Origin: Aminobacter ciceronei | GTDB lineage: Bacteria; Pseudomonadota; Alphaproteobacteria; Rhizobiales; Rhizobiaceae | NCBI RefSeq assembly: GCF_014138625.1 | Contig: NZ_JACJHY010000006.1 | Span: forward strand, 124,001 to 188,000 | DNA: 64,000 nt | Direction of reading: 5' to 3' | Shown: piece after piece, positions 50,546-59,859 of the stretch | Numbering within the stretch: position 1 is the first letter of the stretch | Layout: each line of letters starts with the position of its first letter | Translations under genes and position numbers: made by a program | The notes under the pieces: model-generated | The model's database searches: none | What the model was told of the DNA's origin: nothing | Seen by the model: the letters and a program-made list of their open reading frames with translations, nothing else

Positions 50546-50875
50546 TTGAACTACATCTATCTGATCGTGGCGGTGGCCTTCGAGGTCGTTGCAACCTCCG
50601 CCCTCAAGGAAACCAACGGTTTCACGCGGCTGTGGCCATCCGTCGTAGCACTGGCCGGCTATGCCTGCGCCTTCTATTTCCTTTCCCTTGTGCTGCGCCA
50701 GGTGCCGGTCGGCATCGTCTATGCGATGTGGTGCGGTGCCGGTATCGTCTTCATCACGGCGATTGCCTGGATCTGGTTCCGCCAGACGCTCGACCTGCCG
50801 GCACTTCTCGGCATCGGGCTGATCATGGCGGGCGTCATCGTGATCAACCTCTTCTCGAAGTCGATAGCCCACTGA
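50546..50875 (+). CDS. Small multidrug resistance (SMR) efflux protein
   Basis: 109 residues with four membrane helices. The essential membrane Glu is Glu13 (AFEVVATSALK), and helix 3 has GIVYAMWCGAG, the SMR signature. EmrE-like rather than SugE-like on the helix 3 motif, but substrate is open (quaternary ammonium compounds or guanidinium). Start TTG at 50546 with a perfect AAGGAG at 50535-50540; the frame is open 30 codons upstream but that part is not SMR. Convergent with the FemAB-like gene, 3 bp apart. Confidence 0.9.
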   Translation: MNYIYLIVAVAFEVVATSALKETNGFTRLWPSVVALAGYACAFYFLSLVLRQVPVGIVYAMWCGAGIVFITAIAWIWFRQTLDLPALLGIGLIMAGVIVINLFSKSIAH

Positions 50876-50878
50876 ACC

Positions 50879-52081
50879 TCAGCCGCGGCGGAACGGCCCG
50901 TGATCATCGAGATACTCGCCGATCTGGGCGACCTCCCGGCGTTCGCGCTCGAGATATTCAGCGACGGCGCGGCGAAGGCCGGGGTGGACGATGTAATGCG
51001 CCGACTGCGTCGTGACGGGGCGATAGCCGCGCGCCAGCTTGTGTTCACCTTGGGCGCCGGCCTCGACGATGCGCAGCTTGCGTTCTATGGCGAAGTCGAT
51101 GGCCTGGTGATAGCAGACCTCGAAATGCAGGAAGGGGTGGTCCTCGATACAGCCCCAGTTGCGGCCGTAGAGCGTGTCGGAGCCGATGAAGTTGATCGCG
51201 CCGGCGATGTAGCGGCCGCCGCGCCTGGCCATGACCAGCAGCACGTCGTCGGCCATGCGTTCGCCGATCAGCGAGAAGAATGTCCGGTTGAGGTAAGGCC
51301 GACCCCATTTGCGGCCGCCGGTGTCCATGTAGAAGGCGAAGAAGTCGTCCCAGTGCGCTTCGGTGATGTCCTTGCCGGTCAGTCGTTCGATCGAAATGCC
51401 TTCGGTCAGCGCCTCGCGCCGCTCCTTCTTCAGCGCCTTGCGCTTGCGCGAGGCCAGCGTGGCGAGAAAGTCGTCATAGGTGCCGAAGCCTTCGTTGAAG
51501 AAATGGAACTGCTGGTCGGTGCGGCGAAGGAAGCCGGTGTCGGCGAGGATGTCGACTTCGTCCGGCTCGGCGAAGGTGACATGTGCCGACGACACCCCGA
51601 CGCCCTCGGCGACACTGCGCAGCGCCGTTGCCAGCGCCGCCTTGGTTACGGTTGCCGTGTTGCCGGGAACAGCCAGAAGGCGAGGGCCGGTCGCCGGCGT
51701 GAACGGTATCGAAGCCTGGAGCTTGGGATAATATCGCCCGCCGGCGCGCTCGAAAGCGTCGGCCCAGCCATGGTCGAAGACATATTCGCCCTGGCTGTGT
51801 GATTTGGCGTAGCAGGCAAGGGCACCGAGAAAGCTGCCGTCGGCCTTTTCCAGCCGGAGATGGTGGCCTTGCCAACCGGTCTTGCGTACGGCGCAGCCGG
51901 ATTCCTCGAGGATGCTCAGAAAATCAAATGAAACAAACGGGTTATAGGCCGATCCTGAAGCCTTTGACGCGCCTGAGAGGCTGTTCCAGTCGTCGCGTCC
52001 GAATTCGCTGATGCTTGAGACGACGCGGACGGCGTAGTCGCCATCCGCATTCGTCGCCCCGACATCGCTCGCATTGCTCAT
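50879..52081 (-). CDS. GNAT/FemAB-like acyltransferase (PF04339 type)
   Basis: 400-residue protein of the FemAB_like family, two tandem GNAT folds. Recognisable stretches: NPFVSFDFLSILEESG, RYYPKLQASIPFTPATG, FYMDTGGRKWGRPYLNR and ALYGRNWGC-like DTLYGRNWGC, FEVCYHQAIDFAI. The family was once proposed to act on peptidoglycan peptides; the true substrate is unknown. The ATG at 52081 follows an AT-rich gap. Confidence 0.83.
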   Translation of the reverse strand: MSNASDVGATNADGDYAVRVVSSISEFGRDDWNSLSGASKASGSAYNPFVSFDFLSILEESGCAVRKTGWQGHHLRLEKADGSFLGALACYAKSHSQGEYVFDHGWADAFERAGGRYYPKLQASIPFTPATGPRLLAVPGNTATVTKAALATALRSVAEGVGVSSAHVTFAEPDEVDILADTGFLRRTDQQFHFFNEGFGTYDDFLATLASRKRKALKKERREALTEGISIERLTGKDITEAHWDDFFAFYMDTGGRKWGRPYLNRTFFSLIGERMADDVLLVMARRGGRYIAGAINFIGSDTLYGRNWGCIEDHPFLHFEVCYHQAIDFAIERKLRIVEAGAQGEHKLARGYRPVTTQSAHYIVHPGLRRAVAEYLERERREVAQIGEYLDDHGPFRRG

Positions 52082-52119
52082 GCGTAGTTACTTACGCTCG
52101 ATAACAGCCGTTGCAAGGG

Positions 52120-52860
52120 TCAGGCCACCGCCAGCGCATCGGGATCAAAACCCTCGAAGGTCATCTGGTCGGCCTGCGCGAAGGTCGTCCGCACGGCGTC
52201 TTCGTCGCGCACTGTCCAGGTGATGACCGGCATGGCGAGCTTGTCGCGCACAAAGCTGACGAACCTGTTCGGCAGGTGCGTCACGGAGTAGGAAACAAAC
52301 GAAATGCCGTGTGCCAGCATCGAAAAATGTGCTTCGAGCTCGTGATCCAGATCGCCCCAGGCGGTCAGTCCGGCCGGAATGCCCGGTGCGTGACGGGAGA
52401 AGTCGCGGATCAGCCAATGATCGAAGGACATGATCGCGGCCTTGCCCTTGTAGTTGCGCAAGGCCGCCGCCACGCGTTCGACGAGTTCGCCGTCATGCCC
52501 GGGAATGCCCTTGAGTTCGATGACCAGGGGTACGCGCCCGTCGACCAGTTTGAGCATTTCGGCAAGCGTCGGCACATGATCGGCGGTGCCGCCGACGCGA
52601 AGTGCCGCAAGCTCGCGTGTCGTACGCTGCCAGATGAAGCCATCCGTACCCGTCAGCCGGTTGAGCACGTCGTCATGAAACACGGCAACGTCGCCGTTGG
52701 CGGTCAGATGGACATCGCACTCGATGGCAAAGCCGCGCGCCGCTGCGCGCTCAAAGGCGGACAGCGTGTTTTCCCAGCAGGTCTTGTTGAGGTCGTGCAG
52801 GCCGCGATGAGCAATCGGGCGGGCGGTCAGCCAGGATAGGTCGGTCATGAGGCCGCTCAT
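52120..52860 (-). CDS. Glycerophosphodiester phosphodiesterase
   Basis: 246-residue cytoplasmic GDPD without a signal peptide. TIM-barrel motifs: IAHRGLHD, WENTLSAFERA, IECDVHLTANG and VFHDDVLNRLTG supply the catalytic His pair and metal-binding Glu/Asp. It releases glycerol 3-phosphate from lipid head groups. Start overlaps the RidA gene by 4 bp, so they form a two-gene operon. Confidence 0.9.
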   Translation of the reverse strand: MSGLMTDLSWLTARPIAHRGLHDLNKTCWENTLSAFERAAARGFAIECDVHLTANGDVAVFHDDVLNRLTGTDGFIWQRTTRELAALRVGGTADHVPTLAEMLKLVDGRVPLVIELKGIPGHDGELVERVAAALRNYKGKAAIMSFDHWLIRDFSRHAPGIPAGLTAWGDLDHELEAHFSMLAHGISFVSYSVTHLPNRFVSFVRDKLAMPVITWTVRDEDAVRTTFAQADQMTFEGFDPDALAVA

Positions 52861-53321
52861 TCGTGCTCGATGATGGCTTCGATCTCGACGGCGGCATTCA
52901 GCGGCAGCGAGGCGACGCCGACGGCCGAACGCGCATGCTTGCCGCGGTCGCCAAGTGCCGCGACCAGGAAGTCGGACGCACCATTGGCGACGAGATGCTG
53001 CTCGGTGAAGTCCGAGGACGAAGCGACAAAGACGCTGATCTTGACAATGCGACGGATCTTTTCGAGCTCGCCAAGAGCTGCCTTTGCCTGGGCGAGGATG
53101 TTAACGGCGCACTGCTTGGCCGCCTCCTTGCCGCCTGCAACGTCGACATCGCGGCCAAGCAGGCCGGTGACGGTGAGCTTGCCGTCCTTGAGCGGCAGCT
53201 GACCGGCGGTGAAGACGAGATTGCCCGAGCCCATGAAGGGCACGTAGTTGGCGGCGGGGGCTGCGGCTTCGGGCAAGGTGATGCCAAGATCGCTTAGCCG
53301 CTTTTCGATTGTTTCGCCCAT
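52857..53321 (-). CDS. RidA family protein (YjgF-like)
   Basis: 154 residues, longer than RidA of E. coli (128) and of the YjgF-like subgroup beginning MGETIEKRLSDLGITLPEA. Core: FTAGQLPLKDGKLTVTG, then NILAQAKAALGELEKI and the C-terminal SAVGVASLPLNAAVEIEAI. The catalytic Arg of true RidA (R105) is replaced: the aligned position reads VGVASLP, so imine deaminase activity is doubtful. Operon with GDPD. Confidence 0.85.
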   Translation of the reverse strand: MGETIEKRLSDLGITLPEAAAPAANYVPFMGSGNLVFTAGQLPLKDGKLTVTGLLGRDVDVAGGKEAAKQCAVNILAQAKAALGELEKIRRIVKISVFVASSSDFTEQHLVANGASDFLVAALGDRGKHARSAVGVASLPLNAAVEIEAIIEHE

Positions 53322-53464
53322 CGTCTTTCCTTATCTCTGAGTCTCGTGTGGCGGGTGAGGCTGCGCCGAAACTGCTATGTTTGCCTCGCTTCCGCCACGA
53401 CTTTTTTTAAGGTGGACCATCATTCAAGGCGGCTTGTCATGGCCGCGCCGATCGGAGCCAGTGT

Positions 53465-54292
53465 ATGCGCGCAAAGCGCCTTGTTCTTCTTGCCACCCTG
53501 TCCACCTCGCTGCTGTCCCTGACGCCAGCTCTTGCGGCTCCCGTGCTTGCGCCCCATCGCGCCGTCTATGATCTGGTGCTCGACCAGGCCTCCGACCGGT
53601 CAGGGATAACAGGCCTTTCCGGGCGCATGGTCTATGAGTTCAATGGCTCCGCTTGCGAAGGCTACACGGTCAAGTTCCGCTTCGTGACCCAGATCGCGAC
53701 CAGCGAGAACACGCGGCTGACCGATCAGCAGACGACCACCTTCGAGGACGGCGAGGGCAAGACCTTCTCGTTCGTCACCAAATCCTTCGTCGATCAGAAC
53801 CTCGACCGCGAGGTCAAGGGCACGGCGACGCGCGAAGCCAACGGGCTCAAGGTCGCTTTGGAAAAACCGTCGGCGGGTTCCGTCGACCTCGCGAAGACGC
53901 AGTTCCCGACCCAGCATCTCGTCGAGCTGATCGACAAGGCCGAGAAGGGCGAGACCTTTTATGAAACGAGCCTGTTCGACGGCTCCGAGGACGCCGACAA
54001 GGTGATGACCACCACCGTCATCGTCGGCAAGAAGAGCGAGGCGCCGGAGGCCGATCCGGAGCGCCCTGCGCTTGCGGCACTCGCCAAGGACAAGTTCTGG
54101 CCGGTCGACATCGCCTATTTCGACGAAAGCAAGGGCGGCGGTGAGGAAGTGCCGGAGTATCGCATCAGCTTCAAGCTGCATGAGAACGGCCTGACGCGCG
54201 ACTTGGTGATGGATTACGGCGATTTCTCGATGACCGGCAAGCTGGTTAATCTATCGTTGTTTCCTGTGCCGCAAGGCGACTGCAAGCATTAG
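53465..54292 (+). CDS. eipB: Periplasmic cell-envelope integrity protein EipB (DUF1849)
   Basis: 275 residues with a signal peptide cleaved near TPALA-AP (about residue 24). Starts with PHRAVYDLVLD as in the Brucella EipB family; two Cys (GSACEG and the C-terminal GDCKH) would form the family's single disulfide closing the beta-spiral. EipB maintains the envelope and interacts with cell-wall stress pathways in Brucella. Followed after 9 bp by the DUF4031 gene. Confidence 0.9.
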   Translation: MRAKRLVLLATLSTSLLSLTPALAAPVLAPHRAVYDLVLDQASDRSGITGLSGRMVYEFNGSACEGYTVKFRFVTQIATSENTRLTDQQTTTFEDGEGKTFSFVTKSFVDQNLDREVKGTATREANGLKVALEKPSAGSVDLAKTQFPTQHLVELIDKAEKGETFYETSLFDGSEDADKVMTTTVIVGKKSEAPEADPERPALAALAKDKFWPVDIAYFDESKGGGEEVPEYRISFKLHENGLTRDLVMDYGDFSMTGKLVNLSLFPVPQGDCKH

Positions 54293-54301
54293 GCCGCTGT
54301 C

Positions 54302-54643
54302 GTGGCGGTCTATGTCGACGCGGCAATCTGGAAGTGGGTGGGCCATCGCTGGTGCCACCTGCTCGCCGACGACACCGACGAGTTGCATCGTTTCGCCGCC
54401 CAGCTCGGCCTGAAGCGTTCGTCCTATCAGGGCCCGCCCAAGACCTCGGCGCCGCATTACGACATTACAGGCTTCGAGCGTGATCGTGCCGTGCGTCTTG
54501 GCGCGATCGAATGCAGTCGCGACGAGATCGTGGCGGTGTTTCGCCGCGTGCGCGTGCGCAACTTCAAGCGCCGCGAACCCAAGGTGGTGCGGGAACCGGT
54601 GGAACAGGAGCCCGGCATGTCGCGCTGGGCGGCCGGCAGCTGA
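54302..54643 (+). CDS. DUF4031 domain protein
   Basis: 113-residue small cytoplasmic protein with the DUF4031 pattern: VYVDAAIWKWVGHRWCHLLADDTDELHRFA and SYQGPPKTSAPHYDIT. GTG start at 54302, 9 bp after eipB, so probably cotranscribed. Function unknown; residues such as His, Asp and Trp in the core are conserved in the family. Confidence 0.82.
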   Translation: MAVYVDAAIWKWVGHRWCHLLADDTDELHRFAAQLGLKRSSYQGPPKTSAPHYDITGFERDRAVRLGAIECSRDEIVAVFRRVRVRNFKRREPKVVREPVEQEPGMSRWAAGS

Positions 54644-54937
54644 TCTTCTGTTCCGAAGGGAATCGCTGCCAAGGAATCCTCTGCCTGACCAGTGGCGATC
54701 GTGCGCTTCGGGAGGCTTTGGTTGAGGCCCACAAGCACGGAAAGCCTCGATTTCCCGGGCAATCGGGCCGGTCCCGGGGTTGCGCTCACCAGCCAATACG
54801 TCTATATGCCGCCGCATTCCACACACGGACTTCGGTTTCTGTCCGGGAGAAATCCGGCTGAGACCCCCCGGTGGCGTTTCGAGCATCCAGCGAAAAGCGT
54901 CATTGTCCGTGGAGGCCAACCGGATAAGGAAATAACG
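54644..54937 (+). promoter_or_regulatory. rpsB promoter and long leader
   Basis: 294 bp before rpsB. TTGCGC (54780-54785), 17-bp spacer, TATATG (54803-54808) is a good promoter, giving a leader of about 120 nt. The leader can fold CGGAC...GTCCG (about 54829-54848) and further GC-rich hairpins. S2 represses rpsB-tsf through the rpsB leader in other bacteria, so a regulatory leader is plausible. The first 130 bp show nothing. Confidence 0.55.
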
Positions 54938-55720
54938 ATGGCACTGCCTGATTTCAGCATGCGCCAGCTTCTTGAAGCTGGTTCTCACTTCGGCCACCAG
55001 ACCCACCGCTGGAACCCGAAGATGGCGCCCTACATCTATGGCGCCCGCAACAACATCCACATCATCGACCTGTCGCAGACTGTTCCGCTTCTGCACCAGG
55101 CTCTCAAGCAGGTTTCGGACGTCGTTTCGCGCGGCGGCCGCGTGCTGTTCGTCGGCACCAAGCGTCAGGCTTCGGACATCGTTGCTGACGCTGCTCAGCG
55201 TTCGGCCCAGTACTATGTCAACTCGCGTTGGCTCGGCGGCATGCTGACCAACTGGAAGACGATCTCGAACTCCATCCAGCGCCTGCGCAAGCTCGACGAG
55301 CTGCTCGCTGGCGAAGCCCACGGCTTCACCAAGAAGGAGCGCCTGAACCTCGAGCGCGAGCGCGAAAAGCTGGACAAGGCCCTCGGCGGCATCAAGGACA
55401 TGGGCTCGACGCCGGACCTGATGTTCGTGATCGACACCAACAAGGAAGCCATCGCCATCCAGGAAGCCAAGCGTCTCGGCATTCCGGTTGTCGCGATCAT
55501 CGATTCGAACTGCGATCCGGATAAGATCGACTTCCCGATCCCCGGCAACGACGACGCTGCCCGCGCCATCCAGCTCTACTGCGATCTGGTTGCCAAGGCT
55601 GCGATCGACGGTATCGCTCGCCAGCAGGGCGCGCTCGGTGTCGACATCGGCGCATCGGCCGAAGCCCCGGTTGAGCCTGCGCTCGACGAGACTCCGTCGA
55701 CTGAAGCGCCCCAGGCGTAA
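54938..55720 (+). CDS. rpsB: 30S ribosomal protein S2
   Basis: 260 residues, [29 protein letters not shown] at the N-terminus, [23 protein letters not shown], and [20 protein letters not shown]. The C-terminal Ala/Glu-rich tail is normal for the group. The ATG at 54938 has AAGGA just upstream. It starts the rpsB-tsf pair with the factor EF-Ts. Confidence 0.97.
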   Translation: MALPDFSMRQLLEAGSHFGHQTHRWNPKMAPYIYGARNNIHIIDLSQTVPLLHQALKQVSDVVSRGGRVLFVGTKRQASDIVADAAQRSAQYYVNSRWLGGMLTNWKTISNSIQRLRKLDELLAGEAHGFTKKERLNLEREREKLDKALGGIKDMGSTPDLMFVIDTNKEAIAIQEAKRLGIPVVAIIDSNCDPDKIDFPIPGNDDAARAIQLYCDLVAKAAIDGIARQQGALGVDIGASAEAPVEPALDETPSTEAPQA

Positions 55721-55724
55721 TCAC

Positions 55725-55751
55725 GAAGGCCGGGAGACCGGCCTTCCTTTT
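55725..55751 (+). terminator. Hairpin terminator/attenuator between rpsB and tsf
   Basis: GAAGGCCGG (55725-55733), loop GAGA, CCGGCCTTC (55738-55746), followed by CTTTT. It lies 4 bp after rpsB and 88 bp before tsf. It may set the S2:EF-Ts ratio by partial termination. Confidence 0.8.
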
Positions 55752-55838
55752 CAGGATTGGGCGCAACCAGCGCCGGCGTTCGGCGCATCATCGAACCCTC
55801 GGTGGTGCGCTCGCGCATTTTGAAGCAAAGAGGCCACA

Positions 55839-56759
55839 ATGAGCATTTCGGCAGCACAGGTTAAAGAACTCCGCGAACTCTCGGGCGCGGGTATGATGGA
55901 TTGCAAGGCGGCTCTCACCGAGACCGGCGGCGACATGGAAGCCGCGGTCGACTGGCTGCGCAAGAAGGGTATCTCCAAGGCCGACAAGAAGGCCAGCCGT
56001 ACCGCGGCCGAGGGCCTGGTCGGCGTCGATGCCGGCATGCGCGAAGCCGTCGTCGTCGAAGTCAACTCGGAGACCGACTTCGTTGCCCGCAACGCCGCCT
56101 TCCAGGAAATCGTCGCCAACGTGTCGAAGGTCGCTCTCGCTTATGGCGACACCGACGCTGTTGCCGCTGCGAAGTATCCGGGTTCGGACAAGTCCGTTGC
56201 CGACACTATCAAGGACGCTGTCGGCACCATTGGCGAGAACATGAGCTTCCGCCGTTCGGTCAAGCTGTCGGTTTCTGAAGGCGTCGTTGCGACCTATGTC
56301 CACAACGCGGTTGCCGACAACCTCGGCAAGCTCGGCGTGCTGGTCGCTATCGAGACCGCCGGCAATCATGACGCGGCCCGCGCCTTCGCGCGTCAGGTCG
56401 CCATGCACGTTGCTGCGACCAACCCGCTGGCCCTGACGCCCGACGAAGTCGACGCTTCTGCCGTCGAGCGCGAAAAGTCGATCTTCGCCGATCAGGCCCG
56501 CCAGTCGGGCAAGCCGGAGAACATCATCGAGAAGATGGTCGAAGGCCGCATGCGCAAGTTCTACGAGGAAGTCGTGCTGTTGAAGCAGGCTTTCGTGCTC
56601 AACCCCGACCTGACGGTCGAGGCGGCACTGAAGGACGCTGAAAAGCAGATCGGCGCGCCGGCAAAGATCACCGGCTACGTTCGCTTCGCGCTCGGTGAAG
56701 GCATCGAGAAGGAAGAGAGCGACTTCGCCGCTGAGGTCGCCGCGGCCGTCAAGGGCTAA
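55839..56759 (+). CDS. tsf: Elongation factor Ts
   Basis: 306-residue guanine-nucleotide exchange factor for EF-Tu. N-terminal UBA-like helical domain with [19 protein letters not shown], the TDFVARN exchange core, and a Phe/Ala-rich helical end with [15 protein letters not shown]. Full length. Lies after the rpsB attenuator and before a strong hairpin. Confidence 0.97.
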   Translation: MSISAAQVKELRELSGAGMMDCKAALTETGGDMEAAVDWLRKKGISKADKKASRTAAEGLVGVDAGMREAVVVEVNSETDFVARNAAFQEIVANVSKVALAYGDTDAVAAAKYPGSDKSVADTIKDAVGTIGENMSFRRSVKLSVSEGVVATYVHNAVADNLGKLGVLVAIETAGNHDAARAFARQVAMHVAATNPLALTPDEVDASAVEREKSIFADQARQSGKPENIIEKMVEGRMRKFYEEVVLLKQAFVLNPDLTVEAALKDAEKQIGAPAKITGYVRFALGEGIEKEESDFAAEVAAAVKG

Positions 56760-56795
56760 AAAGCAGCGCTGCATCAAGCGCTTCCTGAGGATAGC

Positions 56796-56829
56796 CGAAG
56801 GGCGCCGCGTGACATCGCGGCGCCCTTCG
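56796..56829 (+). terminator. Long hairpin between tsf and pyrH
   Basis: A 14-bp perfect stem CGAAGGGCGCCGCG (56796-56809) with CGCGGCGCCCTTCG (56816-56829) and loop TGACAT, 36 bp after tsf. The following TGTAT is only weakly T-rich, so leaky termination or RNA processing is likely. Confidence 0.7.
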
Positions 56830-56866
56830 TGTATCGGAACCCAAATTCAACAGCCGCGAGGAACCC

Positions 56867-57589
56867 ATGACCGACAAGCCGCTCTACCGGCGCGTACTGC
56901 TTAAGGCGTCGGGTGAAGCCCTGATGGGCGAGCAGCATTTCGGCATCGATGTTTCCGTTGTCGACCGTATTGCCAGCGACATCGCCGAGGCGAGGGCGCT
57001 CGGCGTCGAGGTCGGCGTAGTCATTGGCGGCGGCAACATCTTCCGCGGCGTGGCAGTGGCATCCAAGGGTGGCGATCGCGTCACTGGCGACCACATGGGC
57101 ATGCTTGCCACCATCATCAATTCGCTGGCTCTGCGCACCTCGCTGCACAAGCTTGGCGTTGATGCCGTGGTGCTTTCGGCGATCGCCATGCCCGAACTGT
57201 GCGAGAGCTTCTCGCAGCGCCAGGCAACCGCTTACATGGATGCCGGCAAGGTCGTGATTTTTGCCGGTGGCACGGGCAACCCATTCTTCACCACCGATTC
57301 GGCAGCGGCCCTGCGTGCCGCCGAGATTGGCGCTGACGCGCTGTTCAAGGGCACCCAGGTCGATGGTGTCTATTCGGCCGATCCCAAGAAGGACCCAGTT
57401 GCGACGCGCTTCGAACGCATCACGCACGCCGAAGTCATCACAAAAGGCCTGTCCATCATGGATACGGCCGCGATTGCTCTTGCGCGCGAAAACAACATCC
57501 CGATAATCGTCTATTCGATCCATGAAAAAGGCGGGTTCGGCGAAATATTGAAAGGTGGCGGCCGCTGCACGATTGTTACGGACGCCTGA
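56867..57589 (+). CDS. pyrH: UMP kinase
   Basis: 240-residue amino-acid-kinase fold enzyme, UMP to UDP. Shows [33 protein letters not shown]-like [13 protein letters not shown], and [20 protein letters not shown]. PyrH is allosterically activated by GTP and inhibited by UTP in bacteria. pyrH and frr are 43 bp apart. Confidence 0.96.
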   Translation: MTDKPLYRRVLLKASGEALMGEQHFGIDVSVVDRIASDIAEARALGVEVGVVIGGGNIFRGVAVASKGGDRVTGDHMGMLATIINSLALRTSLHKLGVDAVVLSAIAMPELCESFSQRQATAYMDAGKVVIFAGGTGNPFFTTDSAAALRAAEIGADALFKGTQVDGVYSADPKKDPVATRFERITHAEVITKGLSIMDTAAIALARENNIPIIVYSIHEKGGFGEILKGGGRCTIVTDA

Positions 57590-57632
57590 CGATTGGAACG
57601 ATGGCCCCGAAATCGGGACCAAGGAGACTGCA

Positions 57633-58187
57633 ATGAGCACGGATTACAGCGATCTTCAGCGCCGCATGGAAGGCGCCATCAACGCCTTCAAGCACGACCT
57701 CGCCTCGCTGCGCACGGGCCGTGCCTCGAGCAACCTGCTCGATCCGATCCACGTCCAGGCCTATGGCTCGTCGATGCCGCTCAACCAGGTAGCCACAGTG
57801 TCCGTGCCTGAGCCGCGCATGATCTCGGTCTCGGTCTGGGACAAGTCTATGGTCGGTGCTGTCGATCGCGCCATCCGTGAATCCAACCTCGGCTTCAACC
57901 CGATCGTCGACGGCACCAACCTGCGCATTCCGCTGCCGGAGCTCAACGAGCAGCGCCGCAAGGAACTGGTCAAGATCGCCCACACCTACGCCGAGAACGC
58001 CAAGGTCGCCACCCGCCATGTGCGCCGCGACGGCATGGACGCACTCAAGAAGGCCGAGAAGGATGGCGACATCAGCCAGGACGACCAGCGCGTCCAGTCC
58101 GACAAGGTCCAGAAGCTGACCGACGATACGATCAGCCAGATCGACAGCCTGCTCGCAGGCAAAGAAGCCGAGATCATGCAAGTCTGA
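57633..58187 (+). CDS. frr: Ribosome recycling factor
   Basis: 184-residue RRF with the N-terminal helix ([22 protein letters not shown]), the small beta domain ([16 protein letters not shown]), and [16 protein letters not shown]. The ATG at 57633 has AAGGAG at 57621-57626. Splits the post-termination ribosome together with EF-G. uppS follows after 32 bp. Confidence 0.97.
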   Translation: MSTDYSDLQRRMEGAINAFKHDLASLRTGRASSNLLDPIHVQAYGSSMPLNQVATVSVPEPRMISVSVWDKSMVGAVDRAIRESNLGFNPIVDGTNLRIPLPELNEQRRKELVKIAHTYAENAKVATRHVRRDGMDALKKAEKDGDISQDDQRVQSDKVQKLTDDTISQIDSLLAGKEAEIMQV

Positions 58188-58219
58188 GGCAGGCATACGG
58201 CCGGCCCGAAAGCGAACGG

Positions 58220-58939
58220 ATGACTACGCCCGCGCATGTCGCGATTATCATGGACGGCAACGGTCGCTGGGCAAAAGCCCGCGGCCTGCCGCGCGTTGCG
58301 GGCCACCGGGCCGGAGTCGAGGCGTTGCGCCGCACCGTTCGTGCCGCCGCAGACCTCGGTATTTCCTGGTTGACCGTCTACGCCTTCTCCTCGGAGAACT
58401 GGTCGCGGCCCAAGTCCGAGGTCACCGACCTCATGGGGTTGCTCAAGATCTTCATTCGGCGCGATCTTGCCGAACTCCACAACAGCGGTGTGCGCGTCCA
58501 GATCATCGGCGACAGGGCCACGCTGCAGCCCGATATCCGCAGCCTGCTCGAGGAAGCCGAAACGCTGACATCGGGCAATGATGCGCTGACGCTGGTCATC
58601 GCGTTCAACTATGGCGGGCGCGACGAGATCGCGCGCGCCGCGCGCCGGCTGGCGGAAGCGGTCAAGCGTGGCGACATTTCAAGCGAGCAGATCACGCCGG
58701 AGCTGTTTGCCGAGGAACTCGACACATCGGGCATTCCTGATCCCGATCTGGTCATTCGCACCAGCGGCGAAATCCGGCTCTCCAATTTCCTGCCCTGGCA
58801 GTCGGCCTACAGCGAGCTGATCTTCCAGCCTTGCTACTGGCCGGATTTCACCCGCGAGCATCTGTCGGAGGCCTTGCGCGAATATACTGGCCGCGAACGC
58901 CGTTTTGGCGGGCTTGCAGCGCGCGACGTCGCTTCGTGA
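58220..58939 (+). CDS. uppS: Isoprenyl transferase (undecaprenyl diphosphate synthase)
   Basis: 239-residue cis-prenyltransferase making the undecaprenyl carrier for wall and O-antigen synthesis. Motifs: [14 protein letters not shown] with catalytic Asp12, [10 protein letters not shown], and the C-terminal [21 protein letters not shown]. cdsA starts 7 bp after its stop. Confidence 0.96.
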   Translation: MTTPAHVAIIMDGNGRWAKARGLPRVAGHRAGVEALRRTVRAAADLGISWLTVYAFSSENWSRPKSEVTDLMGLLKIFIRRDLAELHNSGVRVQIIGDRATLQPDIRSLLEEAETLTSGNDALTLVIAFNYGGRDEIARAARRLAEAVKRGDISSEQITPELFAEELDTSGIPDPDLVIRTSGEIRLSNFLPWQSAYSELIFQPCYWPDFTREHLSEALREYTGRERRFGGLAARDVAS

Positions 58940-58946
58940 CCTTGCC

Positions 58947-59777
58947 ATGAGCAATCTCCAGCTCCGGACAATTTCAGCGATCGTGCTGGCAGCTGCTGTG
59001 CTGTTGCTGACATGGCTGGGCGGGCTGCCGTTCAGGATGCTGACCGCGGCGATAGCGCTTGCCATCTTCTACGAATGGTCGCGCATGTCGCGGCCGAACA
59101 GCGAGACAGGATGGGCTGGCGGCAACCTCAACATGCTGCCGGAAGTGTTCATCCTGATGTTCGCCGGCGCCTTGGTCGCGGGCATTCCGGCACTTGCGCT
59201 GATCATCCTGGCCGCTGTCTTCACGTTCATCCTGTGGGGGCTGGGCAAGCTGCGCAGGGCAGGGGCGTGGGAAGCTGCCGGCTTTGGCTATTCTGCGCTC
59301 TCCGGCCTGTCCCTTGCCCTGTTGCGCGGCGACGACGCGTCGGGCCTCGTCGCCATCCTGTTTCTGTTCGCGGTTGTCTGGGCGACGGACATTTTTGCCT
59401 ATTTTGTCGGCCGCAAGGTCGGCGGGCCCAAGCTGGCACCGGCCATTTCGCCCGGCAAGACGCGCAGCGGCGCTGTTGGCGGCGCTGTCGGTGGTGTGGT
59501 TGCCGGACTGTTGCTCGCCAACTTTGCCGGTACGGGCAATTTGTTCCTCCTGGCCGTGATAGGCCTGCTGCTTTCGGTGATCTCGCAGGCCGGCGATCTG
59601 TTCGAATCATGGGTCAAGCGTCGGCATGGCTACAAGGATTCGGGGTCGCTGATTCCCGGCCATGGCGGCGTGATGGACCGCGTCGATGGGCTTGTCGCGG
59701 CTGCATTTGCCCTATACGTCATCGGCTGGATGTCCGGTTCCGCCGACCATCCGGCTCAGGGATTGTTTCCGGCCTGA
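58947..59777 (+). CDS. cdsA: Phosphatidate cytidylyltransferase
   Basis: 276-residue polytopic membrane enzyme, CTP plus phosphatidate to CDP-diacylglycerol. The signature near the C-terminus is S-x-x-KR-x4-KD-x5-PGHGG: KRRHGYKDSGSLIPGHGGVMDR. The ATG at 58947 (MSNLQLRTISAIVL) is preferred; the frame opens 14 codons earlier inside uppS. Confidence 0.95.
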   Translation: MSNLQLRTISAIVLAAAVLLLTWLGGLPFRMLTAAIALAIFYEWSRMSRPNSETGWAGGNLNMLPEVFILMFAGALVAGIPALALIILAAVFTFILWGLGKLRRAGAWEAAGFGYSALSGLSLALLRGDDASGLVAILFLFAVVWATDIFAYFVGRKVGGPKLAPAISPGKTRSGAVGGAVGGVVAGLLLANFAGTGNLFLLAVIGLLLSVISQAGDLFESWVKRRHGYKDSGSLIPGHGGVMDRVDGLVAAAFALYVIGWMSGSADHPAQGLFPA

Positions 59778-59859
59778 GCGACCAAATTCAGGGGCGCAAG
59801 CCTCGGGCAAGGCGCGGTGCTGCACTTGAAGCGCCAAGGTATCTGGTTGAGGGCTTGAA

